Shown here piece by piece: positions 16,853 through 26,163 of a DNA stretch of 64,000 bases (position 1 is the stretch's first letter; the number at the start of each line of letters is the position of its first letter). The notes beneath the pieces are model-generated. The model was not told the DNA's origin. It did no database searches and was given only the letters and a program-made list of their open reading frames with translations. This stretch comes from Luteimonas panaciterrae. Its GTDB lineage: Bacteria; Pseudomonadota; Gammaproteobacteria; Xanthomonadales; Xanthomonadaceae. Location: positions 62,001-126,000 of the forward strand of contig NZ_JAJAVH010000012.1 in the NCBI RefSeq assembly GCF_020511115.1, given 5' to 3'. Position numbers and translations under genes: made by a program.

Positions 16853-19096
16853 ATGGCCGACCCCGTCCGCCCCGTCTTCCACGGCTTCGAACAAATCCCG
16901 CTGCGCGAATACGCCGAGCGCGCCTACCTCGACTATTCGATGTACGTGGTGCTCGACCGCGCCCTGCCCTTCCTCGGCGACGGGCTCAAGCCGGTACAGC
17001 GCCGCATCATCTATTCGATGAGCGAGCTGGGCTTGAACGCGGCGGCCAAGCCGAAGAAGTCTGCGCGCACCGTCGGCGACGTGATCGGCAAATACCATCC
17101 GCACGGCGACTCGGCCTGCTACGAGGCGCTGGTGCTGATGGCACAGCCGTTCTCGTACCGCTATCCGCTGATCGATGGCCAAGGCAACTTCGGCTCATCG
17201 GACGATCCGAAATCGTTCGCGGCGATGCGCTACACCGAATCCAAGCTGACACCAATCGCGGAAGTGCTGCTGGGCGAACTCGGCCAGGGCACGGTCGACT
17301 GGACGCCCAACTTCGACGGCACCCTGGAAGAACCGACCTGGCTGCCGGCACGCCTGCCGCACCTGCTGCTCAACGGCACCACCGGCATCGCGGTGGGCAT
17401 GGCCACCGACGTGCCGCCGCACAACTTGAACGAAATCGTCAGCGCCTGCGTGCGCCTGCTCGACGATCCCGACGCCAGCGTGCGCGATCTGTGCGAGCAC
17501 GTCCGCGGCCCCGACTATCCGACCACCGCCGAGATCATCACGCCGGCCGCCGATCTGCTGGCGATGTACGAAACCGGCAACGGCGGCGTGCGCGCCCGCG
17601 GCACCTACGTGAAGGAAGGCCAGAACATCGTCATCACCGCGCTGCCCTACCAGGTGTCGCCGTCGAAGGTGATCGAGCAGATCGCCGCGCAGATGCGGGC
17701 CAAGAAGCTGCCGTGGCTGGAAGACCTGCGCGACGAATCCGACCACGCCAATCCCGTGCGCGTGGTGCTGGTGCCGCGCAGCAACCGCGTCGACGTCGAA
17801 CAACTGATGGGACATCTGTTCGCCACCACCGATCTGGAGAGGAGCTATCGCGTCAACCTCAACGTGATCGGTCTCGACGGCCGTCCGCAGGTGAAGAACC
17901 TGAAGATGCTGCTGTCGGAATGGCTGGTGTTCCGCACCGACACGGTGACCAAGCGCCTCACCCATCGCCTCGAAAAGGTCGAGCGCCGCCTGCACCTGCT
18001 GGAAGGCCTGCTGGTGGCCTTCCTCAACCTCGATGAAGTGATCCGCATCATCCGCACCGAGGACGAACCCAAGGCGGCCTTGATCAAGCGCTTCAAGCTC
18101 AGCGAGGAGCAGGCCGACTACATCCTCGACACCAAGCTGAAGCAGCTCGCCCGCCTGGAGGAAATGAAGATCCGCGGCGAGCAGGACGAACTGGACAGCG
18201 AGCGCGATCGACTGATCGCCATCCTCGGCAGCAAGGCCAAGCTGAAGAAGCTGATCAAGGAAGAGTTGCTGGCCGACGCCAAGAAATTCGGCGATGCGCG
18301 CCGCTCGCCGCTAGTCTCGCGCGAAGCCGCGCAGGCGCTGGACGAAACCGAACTGGTCGCCAGCGAGCCGATGACTGTCGTGCTCAGCGAGAAGGGTTGG
18401 ATCCGCGCGGCCAAGGGTCACGATATCGATGCCGCGTCGCTGTCGTATCGCGAAGGCGACGGATTGCTGGCGGCGGTCAAGGGCCGCAGCACGCAGCAGG
18501 TCGCCTTCCTCGACTCCACCGGGCGCAGCTATTCCACGCTGGCACATACGCTGCCGTCGGCGCGCGGCAATGGCGAGCCGCTCACCGGACGCTTCTCGCC
18601 GGCGGCCGGCGCCTCGTTCCAGGCATTGGTGACGGGCGACAACGACACGCGCTTCGTGCTGGCGTCCTCGCACGGCTACGGCTTCGTCACGCGTTTCGAG
18701 AATCTCACGGGACGGCAGAAGGCCGGCAAGTCGATGCTGTCGCTGACGCCGGGCTCGGTCGTGGTGCAGCCCGTGGCGGTGACCGATGCAGCCAAGGATC
18801 GCATCGTCGCCGTCACCAGCGCCGGGCATCTGCTCGCCTTCCCCGTCGCGGAACTGCCGGAACTGGACAAGGGCAAGGGCAACAAGCTGATCGAGATTCC
18901 CAAGGCCAAGCGCGGCACCGAACGCGTGGTGGCGATCGCGGTGGTGTCGCCCGGCGGCACGCTGCAGGTGAAATCCGGCAGCCGCACCATGTCGCTGTCG
19001 TTCAAGGACCTCGACGAATACCTCGGCGCGCGCGCCTCGCGTGGCGGCCTGCTGCCGCGCGGATGGCAGAAAGTGGACGCGCTGTCGGTGGAATGA
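16853..19096 (+). CDS. parC: DNA topoisomerase IV subunit A
   Basis: A 747-residue type IIA topoisomerase subunit that cuts and rejoins DNA to decatenate daughter chromosomes, working with ParE. The breakage-reunion domain has the catalytic tyrosine in AMRYTE (Tyr127). The quinolone-resistance region reads [11 protein letters not shown], with Ser87 and Glu91 at the positions of E. coli Ser80/Glu84, i.e. the susceptible form. A coiled coil (about 380-450) and a C-terminal beta-pinwheel follow. MADPVRPVF is chosen as the start; a longer frame opens at 16814 but has no support. The stop overlaps the tpm start (ATGA). Confidence 0.95.
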   Translation: MADPVRPVFHGFEQIPLREYAERAYLDYSMYVVLDRALPFLGDGLKPVQRRIIYSMSELGLNAAAKPKKSARTVGDVIGKYHPHGDSACYEALVLMAQPFSYRYPLIDGQGNFGSSDDPKSFAAMRYTESKLTPIAEVLLGELGQGTVDWTPNFDGTLEEPTWLPARLPHLLLNGTTGIAVGMATDVPPHNLNEIVSACVRLLDDPDASVRDLCEHVRGPDYPTTAEIITPAADLLAMYETGNGGVRARGTYVKEGQNIVITALPYQVSPSKVIEQIAAQMRAKKLPWLEDLRDESDHANPVRVVLVPRSNRVDVEQLMGHLFATTDLERSYRVNLNVIGLDGRPQVKNLKMLLSEWLVFRTDTVTKRLTHRLEKVERRLHLLEGLLVAFLNLDEVIRIIRTEDEPKAALIKRFKLSEEQADYILDTKLKQLARLEEMKIRGEQDELDSERDRLIAILGSKAKLKKLIKEELLADAKKFGDARRSPLVSREAAQALDETELVASEPMTVVLSEKGWIRAAKGHDIDAASLSYREGDGLLAAVKGRSTQQVAFLDSTGRSYSTLAHTLPSARGNGEPLTGRFSPAAGASFQALVTGDNDTRFVLASSHGYGFVTRFENLTGRQKAGKSMLSLTPGSVVVQPVAVTDAAKDRIVAVTSAGHLLAFPVAELPELDKGKGNKLIEIPKAKRGTERVVAIAVVSPGGTLQVKSGSRTMSLSFKDLDEYLGARASRGGLLPRGWQKVDALSVE

Positions 19097-19764
19097 TGGA
19101 AGCCGGGTTCTGGCAGCAACGCTGGCGCGACAACCAGATCGGTTTCCATCAGGCGCGCGTGTCGCCCCTGCTGGAGCAGCACTGGGATGCGCTGTCGCTG
19201 CCGCCGGACAGCCGTGTGTTCGTGCCGCTGTGCGGGAAGACACTGGACATGCCGTGGCTCGCCGCGCGCGGACACCGCATTCTGGGCGTGGAGCTTTCCG
19301 AACTGGCGGTGCGGCAGTTCTTCGACGAGAACGGGCTGTCGCCAGCGACGCATGCCTCGCGTTACGGCACGCACTACGTCGCCGGCCCTTACGAACTGAT
19401 CTGCGGCGATGCCTTCGCGCTCGATACCGAAGTGCTGGCCGATTGCGCCGCCGTCCACGATCGCGCCGCCCTGATCGCATTGCCGGCCGATCTGCGCCGG
19501 CGTTATCTCGCCACCTCGTATGCCAGCCTTCCGGCCGGGTGCCGCGGTCTGCTGATCACGCTGGAATATCCGCAGCACGAGAAGGCCGGCCCGCCGTTCT
19601 CGGTCGATGACACCGAAGTGCGCGCCTTGTTCGCGGACGGCTGGACCATCGAGCCGATCGAGCGTCGCGACATCCTCGCGCAGGAACCCAGTTTCGCCGC
19701 CGCGGGCGTGACCGCGCTGCACACGGCCGCCTATCGCCTGCGTCGTAATACGCCTGCAACCTGA
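19093..19764 (+). CDS. tpm: Thiopurine S-methyltransferase family protein
   Basis: A 223-residue SAM-dependent methyltransferase of the TPMT family. The hallmarks are [15 protein letters not shown] near the N-terminus, the SAM-binding [33 protein letters not shown] and CGDAFAL, and the late [19 protein letters not shown]. Bacterial members methylate thiopurines and selenium or tellurium oxyanions; the natural role here is unknown. The ATG at 19093 overlaps the parC stop; a second ATG at 19096 directly follows, so the exact first residue is uncertain. Confidence 0.9.
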   Translation: MMEAGFWQQRWRDNQIGFHQARVSPLLEQHWDALSLPPDSRVFVPLCGKTLDMPWLAARGHRILGVELSELAVRQFFDENGLSPATHASRYGTHYVAGPYELICGDAFALDTEVLADCAAVHDRAALIALPADLRRRYLATSYASLPAGCRGLLITLEYPQHEKAGPPFSVDDTEVRALFADGWTIEPIERRDILAQEPSFAAAGVTALHTAAYRLRRNTPAT

Positions 19765-19840
19765 TCACGGTTGGCGCACCCGGCACTCAGCCCGCGACCG
19801 GGCTATGCCTACAATGGCGGAAACCGAATCGGGGGATCTC

Positions 19841-22249
19841 ATGGCCAAGTGGCTGAAGCGCGTCGTCGTCCTGTTGCTGGTCCTCGTGCTGGTCGCGGTC
19901 GGGACGGGTTGGTGGTTGTTGCGCGGCAGTCTGGCGACGCTGGATGGCGAGGTCGCGCTATCGGGATTGGCCGCTCCGGTGACGATCCAGCGGGACAACC
20001 TTGGCGTCGTCACCATCGATGCCGCCAACGCCGACGATGCCGTGCGCGCGCTCGGCTACGTGCACGCGCAGGAGCGCTACTTCGAGATGGACCTGCTGCG
20101 GCGCGCGGCCGCCGGCGAGTTGTCGGAACTGGTGGGCGCACGCGCGGTGGATCTCGACAAGCGACATCGCACGCATCGCCTGCGCGCGCGCGTCAACGAA
20201 CATCTCGACGCATTCGCCAATGGCAAGCTGCAACAGCTGCGCGCCTACAGCGACGGCGTCAACGCCGGACTCGCCGATCTCAAGGTGCGCCCCTGGCCTT
20301 ATCTGCTGCTGCGGCAATCACCGCAAACATGGACGCCGGCCGATTCCGCCCTCACCGGCTATGCGATGTATTTCGATCTGCAGGATTCCACGGACGAACG
20401 CGAATTCGCCCTGTGGAAGATCCGGCAGCACGTGCCGCCCGCGCTGTACGCGCTGCTCTCCCTCGACGGCACGCCCTGGGACGCGCCGTTGTTCGGAGAG
20501 CCCCGCGCGGATGCGACGCTGCCCGGCCCCGATGTGCTCGACCTGCGCAAGCTGCCGGTGCCTGCGGAACCGAAACCGTTCACGTCGAAGGAAGGTCCCG
20601 CATCGGGCAGCAACAACTTCGCCGTTGCCGGCGCGCTCACCGGCGACGGGCGCGCGATCATCGCCGACGACATGCATCTGGGCCTGCGTGCGCCCAACAT
20701 CTGGTTCCGCGTGCGTTTGCGCTACCCCGATCCGCGCGCGCCCGGAGGCAAAGTCGACGTGCAAGGTTTCAGCCTGCCGGGCCTGCCCGCGATCGTGGTC
20801 GGCAGCAACGGCCACATCGCCTGGGCCTTCACCAACAGCTATGCCGACACGACCGACTGGAAGCAGGTCACGCCCTGCAAGCCGGGCGCGGCGGCGACAT
20901 CCTGCGACGCGATCACCACGCATCGCGAAGCGATCCGGGTCGCGGGTGGTGCGCCAGTCGATTTCGACGTCAAGGAAACCGCGTGGGGGCCGATCCTGCA
21001 CGAACAATCGGACGGCAAGGCGCTCGCGCTGCGCTGGACGGCGCATCTGCCCGGTTCGCTCAACTTCGGCGTTTCCGATTTCGCCACGGCGGGCAATCTC
21101 GATCAGGCACTCACGGTCGCCGAACACGCCGCGATTCCGACCCAGAACCTGCTCGTGGCCGACGCGCAAGGACGGATCGCCTGGCGCCTGCTCGGACCAT
21201 TGCCGCAACGCACGCCCGGATGCTCCACACAACATCTGGTCGAAGGCACCGAACCGCCGGTCCAACCGCAGCCCCCCGAAACAGCCACTGAGGCGCCGCA
21301 GCCTGGTCACTGCTCGGATTGGAATATCTCGACCATCGACAATCCCCGCCTGATCGATCCTGCCAACGCGCGCCTGTGGACGGCCAACGCTCGCACGCTC
21401 GATGGCGAGGCGCTGCAACAGGTGGGCGACGGCGGCTACGATCTCGGCGCCCGCGCGCAGCAGATTCGCGACGATCTTCTGGCCAAAGGCAAGTTCACCG
21501 AACGCGACCTGCTGGCGATCCAGCTCGACGATCGCGCCGTGTTCCTGCAGCGCTGGTGGGAACTGCTGCGCAGCGAATCGACACGCGCACGCACGCCGGC
21601 CTTGCAAGCGCTCGCCGAGGCGTCGAAGACCTGGGAAGGCCGCGCCGTCGCCAACTCGGTGAGCTACCGCCTCGTGCGCGCATGGCGGCTGGCGGTGGTC
21701 GCACGCATCGCCGATGGCCTCACCGCGCCCGCGCAAGCCGCGCTCGGCGACGATTTCGTGATGCCCAAGCGCGCGCAGCTGGAAGGCGTGGTGTGGCCGC
21801 TGGTCACGCAGCGTCCCGCGCATCTGTTGCCGCGTCGTTATGACTCCTGGGATGCCTTGCTGGAAGACGCGGCCAAGGAAGTAAGCGATGAGCTGTCCGC
21901 GAAGGGACCGCTCGCCAGCCGCACCTGGGGTGAAGCCAACACCGCGCGAATCTGTCATCCACTGGCCAAGGCGATCCCGCTGATCGGCACGCGCTTCCTG
22001 TGCATGCCCTCCGATCCGCTGGATGGCGACCACAACATGCCGCGCGTGGTCGCGCCCGATTTCGGCGCGTCGGAACGCATGGTGGTCTCGCCCGGGCACG
22101 AAGCCGACGGCATCATCCACATGCCCGGCGGGCAGAGCGGAAATCCGCTGTCGCCGTTCTGGGGCGCCGGGCACGAGGATTGGGTGCATGGGCGGCCGAC
22201 GCCGTTTTTGCCGGGCGAGACCGAGTACAAGTTGACGCTGAAGCCCTAG
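19841..22249 (+). CDS. Penicillin acylase family (Ntn-hydrolase) protein, membrane-anchored
   Basis: An 802-residue member of the penicillin amidase family, N-terminal-nucleophile hydrolases that cut acyl side chains from amides such as beta-lactams or acyl-homoserine lactones. A hydrophobic N-terminus (about 6-25) exports or anchors it. The alpha chain precedes the self-cleavage site EGPASG-SNNFAVAG; Ser257 would become the N-terminal nucleophile of the beta chain, with the expected DDMHLG and the later Asn in GSNGHIAWAFTNSYAD. The start at 19841 has GGGGG six bases before; an upstream frame from 19805 is less likely. Substrate cannot be told from sequence. Confidence 0.88.
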   Translation: MAKWLKRVVVLLLVLVLVAVGTGWWLLRGSLATLDGEVALSGLAAPVTIQRDNLGVVTIDAANADDAVRALGYVHAQERYFEMDLLRRAAAGELSELVGARAVDLDKRHRTHRLRARVNEHLDAFANGKLQQLRAYSDGVNAGLADLKVRPWPYLLLRQSPQTWTPADSALTGYAMYFDLQDSTDEREFALWKIRQHVPPALYALLSLDGTPWDAPLFGEPRADATLPGPDVLDLRKLPVPAEPKPFTSKEGPASGSNNFAVAGALTGDGRAIIADDMHLGLRAPNIWFRVRLRYPDPRAPGGKVDVQGFSLPGLPAIVVGSNGHIAWAFTNSYADTTDWKQVTPCKPGAAATSCDAITTHREAIRVAGGAPVDFDVKETAWGPILHEQSDGKALALRWTAHLPGSLNFGVSDFATAGNLDQALTVAEHAAIPTQNLLVADAQGRIAWRLLGPLPQRTPGCSTQHLVEGTEPPVQPQPPETATEAPQPGHCSDWNISTIDNPRLIDPANARLWTANARTLDGEALQQVGDGGYDLGARAQQIRDDLLAKGKFTERDLLAIQLDDRAVFLQRWWELLRSESTRARTPALQALAEASKTWEGRAVANSVSYRLVRAWRLAVVARIADGLTAPAQAALGDDFVMPKRAQLEGVVWPLVTQRPAHLLPRRYDSWDALLEDAAKEVSDELSAKGPLASRTWGEANTARICHPLAKAIPLIGTRFLCMPSDPLDGDHNMPRVVAPDFGASERMVVSPGHEADGIIHMPGGQSGNPLSPFWGAGHEDWVHGRPTPFLPGETEYKLTLKP

Positions 22250-22260
22250 TTTCAAACCTC

Positions 22261-22280
22261 AAGAGCACAAAGCTCTTTTT
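22261..22280 (+). terminator. Short hairpin with T-run after the acylase gene
   Basis: AAGAGC (22261-22266) pairs with GCTCTT (22272-22277), loop of five, followed by TTT. It lies 11 bases after the acylase stop codon and is a plausible but weak intrinsic terminator. Confidence 0.5.
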
Positions 22281-22281
22281 G

Positions 22282-22315
22282 GCTCGTCATTCCCGCGAAG
22301 GCGGGAATGACGAGC
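22282..22315. repeat. REP-like palindrome
   Basis: A perfect 15-bp stem, GCTCGTCATTCCCGC at 22282-22296 with its complement at 22301-22315, loop GAAG. This CATTCCCGC-GAAG-GCGGGAATG type is a widespread extragenic palindrome in proteobacteria. A decayed relative (CGCCGGGATGACGAGA) lies at about 39078-39093. It sits between convergent genes. Confidence 0.75.
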
Positions 22316-22347
22316 AGCAGCTAAAGCGCTCCCAGCGTATCAGCGCT

Positions 22348-24042
22348 CTACAGCGCCGCGTTATGCACACCCGCCACCGCGCGCCCCGACGGATCGGCCG
22401 CATTCGCGAAACTCGCGTCCCAGGCAATCGCCGCCGGCGACGAACAGGCGATCGACTTGCCACCGGGCACAGTCTCGGCCGCAGCCGGTGACGGGAACGC
22501 CTGCTCGAACAAGCTGCGATAGAAATACGCTTCCTTGGTCAGCGGCGGATTGATCGGGAAGCGTTTGTCGGCGGCGGCGAGTTCGCGGTCGCTGACCTGC
22601 TTCTCCGCATGCGCCTTGAGTCCGTCGATCCAGCCGTAGCCGACACCGTCGCTGAACTGCTCCTTCTGCCGCCACAGGATCGACTCAGGCAGATAGCCGT
22701 CGAAGGCCTCGCGCAACACCGCTTTCTCGATGCGGCCGCTGGGCTTGTCGACCATCTTGGCCTGCGCGTCCATCTTCATCGCCACGTCGAGGAATTCGAC
22801 GTCGAGGAACGGTACGCGTGGCTCCACGCCCCAGGCCATCATCGATTTGTTGGCGCGCAGGCAATCGTAGTTGTAGAGCGCGTCGAGCTTGCGCACCAGC
22901 TCCTCGTGGAACTCGCGCGCGTTCGGCGCCTTGTGGAAGTAGAGATAGCCGCCGAAGATCTCGTCGCTGCCCTCGCCCGAGAGCACCATCTTCACGCCCA
23001 TCGCCTTGATGCGACGCGCCAGCAGGTACATCGGCGTGGACGCGCGGATGGTGGTGACATCGTAGGTCTCGATGTGGCGGATCACGTCCGGCAACGCGTC
23101 CAGGCCTTCCTCGAAGGTGTACTTGAAGCCGTGATGCACCGTGCCGAGCGCATCGGCGGCGATTTGCGCGGCGGCGAGATCGGGCGAGCCTTCCAGGCCG
23201 ATGGCGAAGGAATGCAGACGCGGCCACCAGGCTTCGGAGACGTCGTCGTCCTCCACGCGCTTGCGTGCGAAGCGGGCGGCGCAGGCGGCGACCAACGAGG
23301 AATCCAGTCCACCCGACAACAACACGCCGTAAGGCACGTCGGTCATCAGCTGGCGATGCACGGCACGCTCGAAAGCCTCGCGCAGCTCCTGCGCCGAAAC
23401 CTGCACACCCTCCGTCACTGCGTAATCGCGCCACGGCTTCTCGTAATACTTGACCAGCGAGCGCGTGGCACTGTCGTAGTAGTGGCCCGGCGGAAACTGC
23501 GCGACGTCCGCGCACAGGCCGGCGATCGCCTTCATCTCGGAAGCCACGCACAGGCGCCCTTCGCGATCATGGCCCCAGTACAGCGGGCACACGCCAATCG
23601 GGTCGCGGGCGATCAGGACGCGCTGCTGGTCGCGATCCCAGAGCGCGAAGGCGAAGATGCCGTTCAAACGGTTGAGGAAGTTTTCCGGCCCGCCCTGGTC
23701 GAGCACGTCTTCCAGATACAACGCGTTGATGACCTCGCAATCGGAGCCGGTCTGGAAGTCGTAGGCGTGCCGCAGTTCCTTCTTCAGCTCGCGATGGTTG
23801 TAGATCTCGCCGTTGACCGCGAGCACCAGCCGGCCGTCGGACGATTTCAGCGGCTGCGAGCCGCCGGCCGGATCGACGATGGCCAGGCGTTCATGGACCA
23901 GGATCGCGCCCTCGTCGGCATGCACCCCGCTCCAGTCCGGGCCGCGATGACGCTGGCGTTGCGAGAGTTCCAGCGCCTGTCGCCGCAGAGCGGGCAGATC
24001 GTCGCCCGTCTGCAGGCCGAAGATTCCGAGGATCGAACACAT
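22348..24042 (-). CDS. asnB: Asparagine synthetase B (glutamine-hydrolysing)
   Basis: A 564-residue enzyme making asparagine from aspartate, ATP and glutamine. Cys2 after the initiator Met (MCSILGIFG) is the glutaminase nucleophile of the N-terminal class II domain, with RLAIVDPAGG, NGEIYNH and DCEVI typical of it. The C-terminal synthetase domain has the PP-loop GVLLSGGLDSSLVAA and later SGEGSDEIFGGY. GGAG lies eight bases before the ATG. Upstream is an Asn-codon-rich short frame followed by an intrinsic terminator pointing into this gene, which suggests transcription attenuation by charged tRNA-Asn. Confidence 0.96.
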   Translation of the reverse strand: MCSILGIFGLQTGDDLPALRRQALELSQRQRHRGPDWSGVHADEGAILVHERLAIVDPAGGSQPLKSSDGRLVLAVNGEIYNHRELKKELRHAYDFQTGSDCEVINALYLEDVLDQGGPENFLNRLNGIFAFALWDRDQQRVLIARDPIGVCPLYWGHDREGRLCVASEMKAIAGLCADVAQFPPGHYYDSATRSLVKYYEKPWRDYAVTEGVQVSAQELREAFERAVHRQLMTDVPYGVLLSGGLDSSLVAACAARFARKRVEDDDVSEAWWPRLHSFAIGLEGSPDLAAAQIAADALGTVHHGFKYTFEEGLDALPDVIRHIETYDVTTIRASTPMYLLARRIKAMGVKMVLSGEGSDEIFGGYLYFHKAPNAREFHEELVRKLDALYNYDCLRANKSMMAWGVEPRVPFLDVEFLDVAMKMDAQAKMVDKPSGRIEKAVLREAFDGYLPESILWRQKEQFSDGVGYGWIDGLKAHAEKQVSDRELAAADKRFPINPPLTKEAYFYRSLFEQAFPSPAAAETVPGGKSIACSSPAAIAWDASFANAADPSGRAVAGVHNAAL

Positions 24043-24149
24043 CGCGATGTCTCCAATTGGATTGCTTTATTTGGAAAGTCCGCACATCGAACCGTGCCGT
24101 CAGCGCGGTGAGGTGTGCGGGCTCTTGCGGAGGGCCCCGCATACGCCTA

Positions 24150-24180
24150 AAAACAAAAAACCCGCGCTGGGCGCGGGTTT
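24150..24180 (-). terminator. Attenuator terminator in the asnB leader
   Basis: On the minus strand a 10-bp stem (AAACCCGCGC from 24180 to 24171, GCGCGGGTTT from 24167 to 24158, loop of three) runs into TTTTTTGTTT (24160-24151). It points towards asnB, 108 bases ahead of its start, so full termination here would block asnB. The 5' arm also contains ACCCGC (24178-24173), which can instead pair with GCGGGT (24222-24217) at the end of the leader-peptide frame, giving a candidate antiterminator. Confidence 0.75.
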
Positions 24181-24206
24181 CGGGGATGCTGGATGCTCGC
24201 TCGCAC

Positions 24207-24296
24207 CTAGCCGCCGACCCGCCTTGTGGGCGCGCGGTTATTGGAACGGTTATTGACGTTCCGCTGGGCGTTGGCGATGGAGGTGACAAACGGCAT
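24207..24296 (-). CDS. Asn-rich leader peptide of asnB (attenuation peptide)
   Basis: A 29-codon frame, MPFVTSIAN then AQRNVNNRSNN, ends at TAG (24207-24209). Asparagine fills positions 9, 13, 15, 16, 19 and 20: six of 29 residues, and five of the eight from 13 to 20. The gene downstream makes asparagine and an intrinsic terminator stands between, the classic layout of a trp/his-type attenuator. No Shine-Dalgarno precedes the ATG, and an in-frame stop lies two codons upstream. A promoter candidate puts the transcript start at or within a few bases of the ATG, so translation may be leaderless. Function is inferred. Confidence 0.65.
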   Translation of the reverse strand: MPFVTSIANAQRNVNNRSNNRAPTRRVGG

Positions 24297-24303
24297 GGGT
24301 CAG

Positions 24304-24333
24304 ACGCTAACCGGTCCGCCGTGGGTTTGGCAA
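24304..24333 (-). promoter_or_regulatory. Promoter of the asnB leader
   Basis: On the minus strand TTGCCA (24333-24328) and TAGCGT (24309-24304) are separated by 18 bp. The -35 matches consensus at five of six, the -10 at three including the key first A and last T. The predicted start falls at or next to the leader-peptide ATG at 24296. Confidence 0.55.
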
Positions 24334-24340
24334 GCGCTTT

Positions 24341-24485
24341 CTGCCCTCTCCCTCCGGGAATCGAAGCCACCTCAAGCGGCCGAGGGTTGGGGTGAGGGTG
24401 CGGCGAAGTCCAGAGGGTTCAAACATCCGAACTTCGCCGCACCCTCATCCGCCCTCCGGGCACCTTCTCCCAAACGGAGAAGGAT
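24341..24485. repeat. Palindromic repeat cluster upstream of asnB
   Basis: Two degenerate units in opposite orientation. The left has CCCTCTCCCTCCGGGA and later GGGGTGAGGGTGCGGCG; the right has GCCGCACCCTCATCCG then CTCCGGGCACCTTCTCCC and GGAGAAGG. They can pair as one large imperfect hairpin. The same unit occurs at 28318-28457. A 34-bp stretch from about 24361 (ATCGAAGCCACCTCAAGCGG...) also recurs at 31221-31256 across the tesB stop codon. Confidence 0.65.
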
Positions 24486-25345
24486 TAGAACTTGCCTTCC
24501 TGGAAATCGACGAAAGCTTGCATCACTTCCTGTTTGGTATTCATCACGAACGGGCCGTAGCGGGCGACCGGTTCGCGCAGTGGATGACCGCCGACCAGGA
24601 TCAGCCGGGCACTTTCGCCGCCCGCCTCCATCCTGAGCAGATCACCGCCGCCAAGAACGCCGAGTTCGTGGGTCGCAAGCACGCGCACATCCTCGCCCTC
24701 GCCGAGCTTCGCCTCGCCCTCGAACACGTAGGCGAATGCGTTGTGGCCTTCCGGCAAGACATATTCCCAGGTGGCGCCGCGCTCGAGCGCGACGTCGAGA
24801 TAGACCGGATCGGTCGCCGGCTGCGTGATCGGCCCGCGCACGTCGCCGACGGTACCGGCGATGACCTTCACGGTCACGCCGTTGGCAGGCGTCACCACCG
24901 GAATGCGCTCGGCGGCGAATTCCTGGTATTTCGGCACGGCCATCTTGTCCTTCGCCGGCAGGTTCACCCACAGCTGGAAGCCGCGCATGCGGCCTGCCTG
25001 CTGCTCGGGCATTTCCGAGTGCACCAGGCCGCGTCCTGCGGTCATCCACTGCACGCTGCCGGGCCCCAGCAAACCTTCGTTGCCGTGGTTGTCGCGGTGG
25101 CGCATGCGGCCATCGAGCATGTAGGTCACGGTTTCGAAGCCGCGGTGCGGGTGGTCGGGGAAGCCGGCCAGATAATCCTCGGGCTTGTCCGTGCCGAATT
25201 CGTCGAGCAGCAGGAACGGATCGAGGTCGGGAAGCTCGGCGCCGCCGATCACGCGGGTCAGCTTGACGCCGGCACCGTCCGAGGCGGCGGTGCCACGGAT
25301 CTTGCGGGTCACGCGGGAGGCATGGAATCGAGTGGTGGCGTTCAT
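24485..25345 (-). CDS. Pirin family bicupin protein
   Basis: A 286-residue pirin-like protein. The N-terminal cupin has the metal-site pattern HPHRGFETVTYMLDG (two His) and HSEMPEQQ (His, Glu), the residues that hold iron in pirins and quercetin 2,3-dioxygenase (YhhW-like) enzymes. The C-terminal pirin domain (about 175-285) includes HNAFAYVFEGEAKLG. Enzymes of this group may act as quercetinases, but many have unknown substrates. The ATG at 25345 (MNATTRF) is chosen; a longer open frame upstream overlaps the neighbouring gene. A shared promoter region with the PmtA-like gene is possible. Confidence 0.9.
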   Translation of the reverse strand: MNATTRFHASRVTRKIRGTAASDGAGVKLTRVIGGAELPDLDPFLLLDEFGTDKPEDYLAGFPDHPHRGFETVTYMLDGRMRHRDNHGNEGLLGPGSVQWMTAGRGLVHSEMPEQQAGRMRGFQLWVNLPAKDKMAVPKYQEFAAERIPVVTPANGVTVKVIAGTVGDVRGPITQPATDPVYLDVALERGATWEYVLPEGHNAFAYVFEGEAKLGEGEDVRVLATHELGVLGGGDLLRMEAGGESARLILVGGHPLREPVARYGPFVMNTKQEVMQAFVDFQEGKF

Positions 25346-25427
25346 GGCGATCTCTCGTCGGGGTCTAGATGCCCCAACTCTGCGGCCATGCCCGCACCGC
25401 CAACAGGGCGGCTGGTGGAACGGAGGG

Positions 25428-26039
25428 TTACATCGGCGCGGCGCCGACCTTCCGGTACACGTAAACGGTCGCCGGCGGGATGTTGCGCAGCACGAACGCG
25501 CCCCGCTCCGCCTCCAGACCCAGCGCCTCCGCCACCCCGGAAGCCAGCGGCGCCTGCGGGCCGTAAGTGAACTGCACCAGCCGTCCATCCTCGCGCAGGC
25601 AGGCGAATGCCGCGGCGTAGATGTCGTGCTGCACCCGTCGCGGCATCGACAGCACGCCCAATCCGGAGACCACCGCATCGGCCTTGTCCTCGCCCGTGAA
25701 GCCGTGCGCGGCCGCGATCGCTTCGAGTTCGCGCGCGTCGCCGTGGACGATGTGCACCTGCGGAAATCTCCGTTGCAGGCGGGTGTGCATGGCCGGATTC
25801 AGCTCGACGGACAGCAGATCCTGCGGCGCGATGCCATGGGCCAACAGACGTTCGGTGAAGACGCCCGTACCCGCGCCGAGTTCGATCACCCGGCGCGTCC
25901 CCAGCGGCAACTCGGCCAACATCGCCGAGGCCAGCTCCCGCCCCGACGGCACGATCGCGGCGGTGCGGCGGGGGTGCTTCAGCCATTGCCGCAGCAGAAA
26001 CATCCAGTGGGGCATGGCGTTTTCGAACGTGTTGGTCAT
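25428..26039 (-). CDS. Class I SAM methyltransferase, phospholipid N-methyltransferase (PmtA)-like
   Basis: A 203-residue methyltransferase. The opening FLLRQWLKHPRRTAAIVPSG is characteristic of PmtA-like enzymes, where the helix and IVPSG precede the SAM fold. Motif I is VIELGAGTGVFTERLL, then VELNPAMHTRL and a DAVVSGLGVLSMP loop. PmtA members methylate phosphatidylethanolamine towards phosphatidylcholine; whether this one does is not proven. ATG 26039 (MTNTFEN) is used; a TTG at 26069 would add ten residues. No clear ribosome-binding site helps to decide. Confidence 0.8.
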   Translation of the reverse strand: MTNTFENAMPHWMFLLRQWLKHPRRTAAIVPSGRELASAMLAELPLGTRRVIELGAGTGVFTERLLAHGIAPQDLLSVELNPAMHTRLQRRFPQVHIVHGDARELEAIAAAHGFTGEDKADAVVSGLGVLSMPRRVQHDIYAAAFACLREDGRLVQFTYGPQAPLASGVAEALGLEAERGAFVLRNIPPATVYVYRKVGAAPM

Positions 26040-26163
26040 GCGGCCATCATGACCATGGAAGGATTCCAACTTTGTTAACCGGGCCTGTCCGTATCGGGCG
26101 CGCCGCTTCCTCTATTGATGCCATGGCGCTGTGACGATTCCGTGTTCGGCGCCGCCCCGACAG

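Noticed and set aside
20318-22255. 645-codon open frame opposite the penicillin acylase gene
   Set aside because: Antisense to a gene with a clear catalytic site; no start signal or domain.
22609-24111. 500-codon plus-strand open frame opposite asnB
   Set aside because: Antisense to a complete AsnB with intact glutaminase and PP-loop motifs.
23891-24370. 159-codon minus-strand frame covering the asnB leader
   Set aside because: It is out of frame with both asnB and the Asn-rich leader, and low-complexity Pro/Ser/Arg composition suggests chance.
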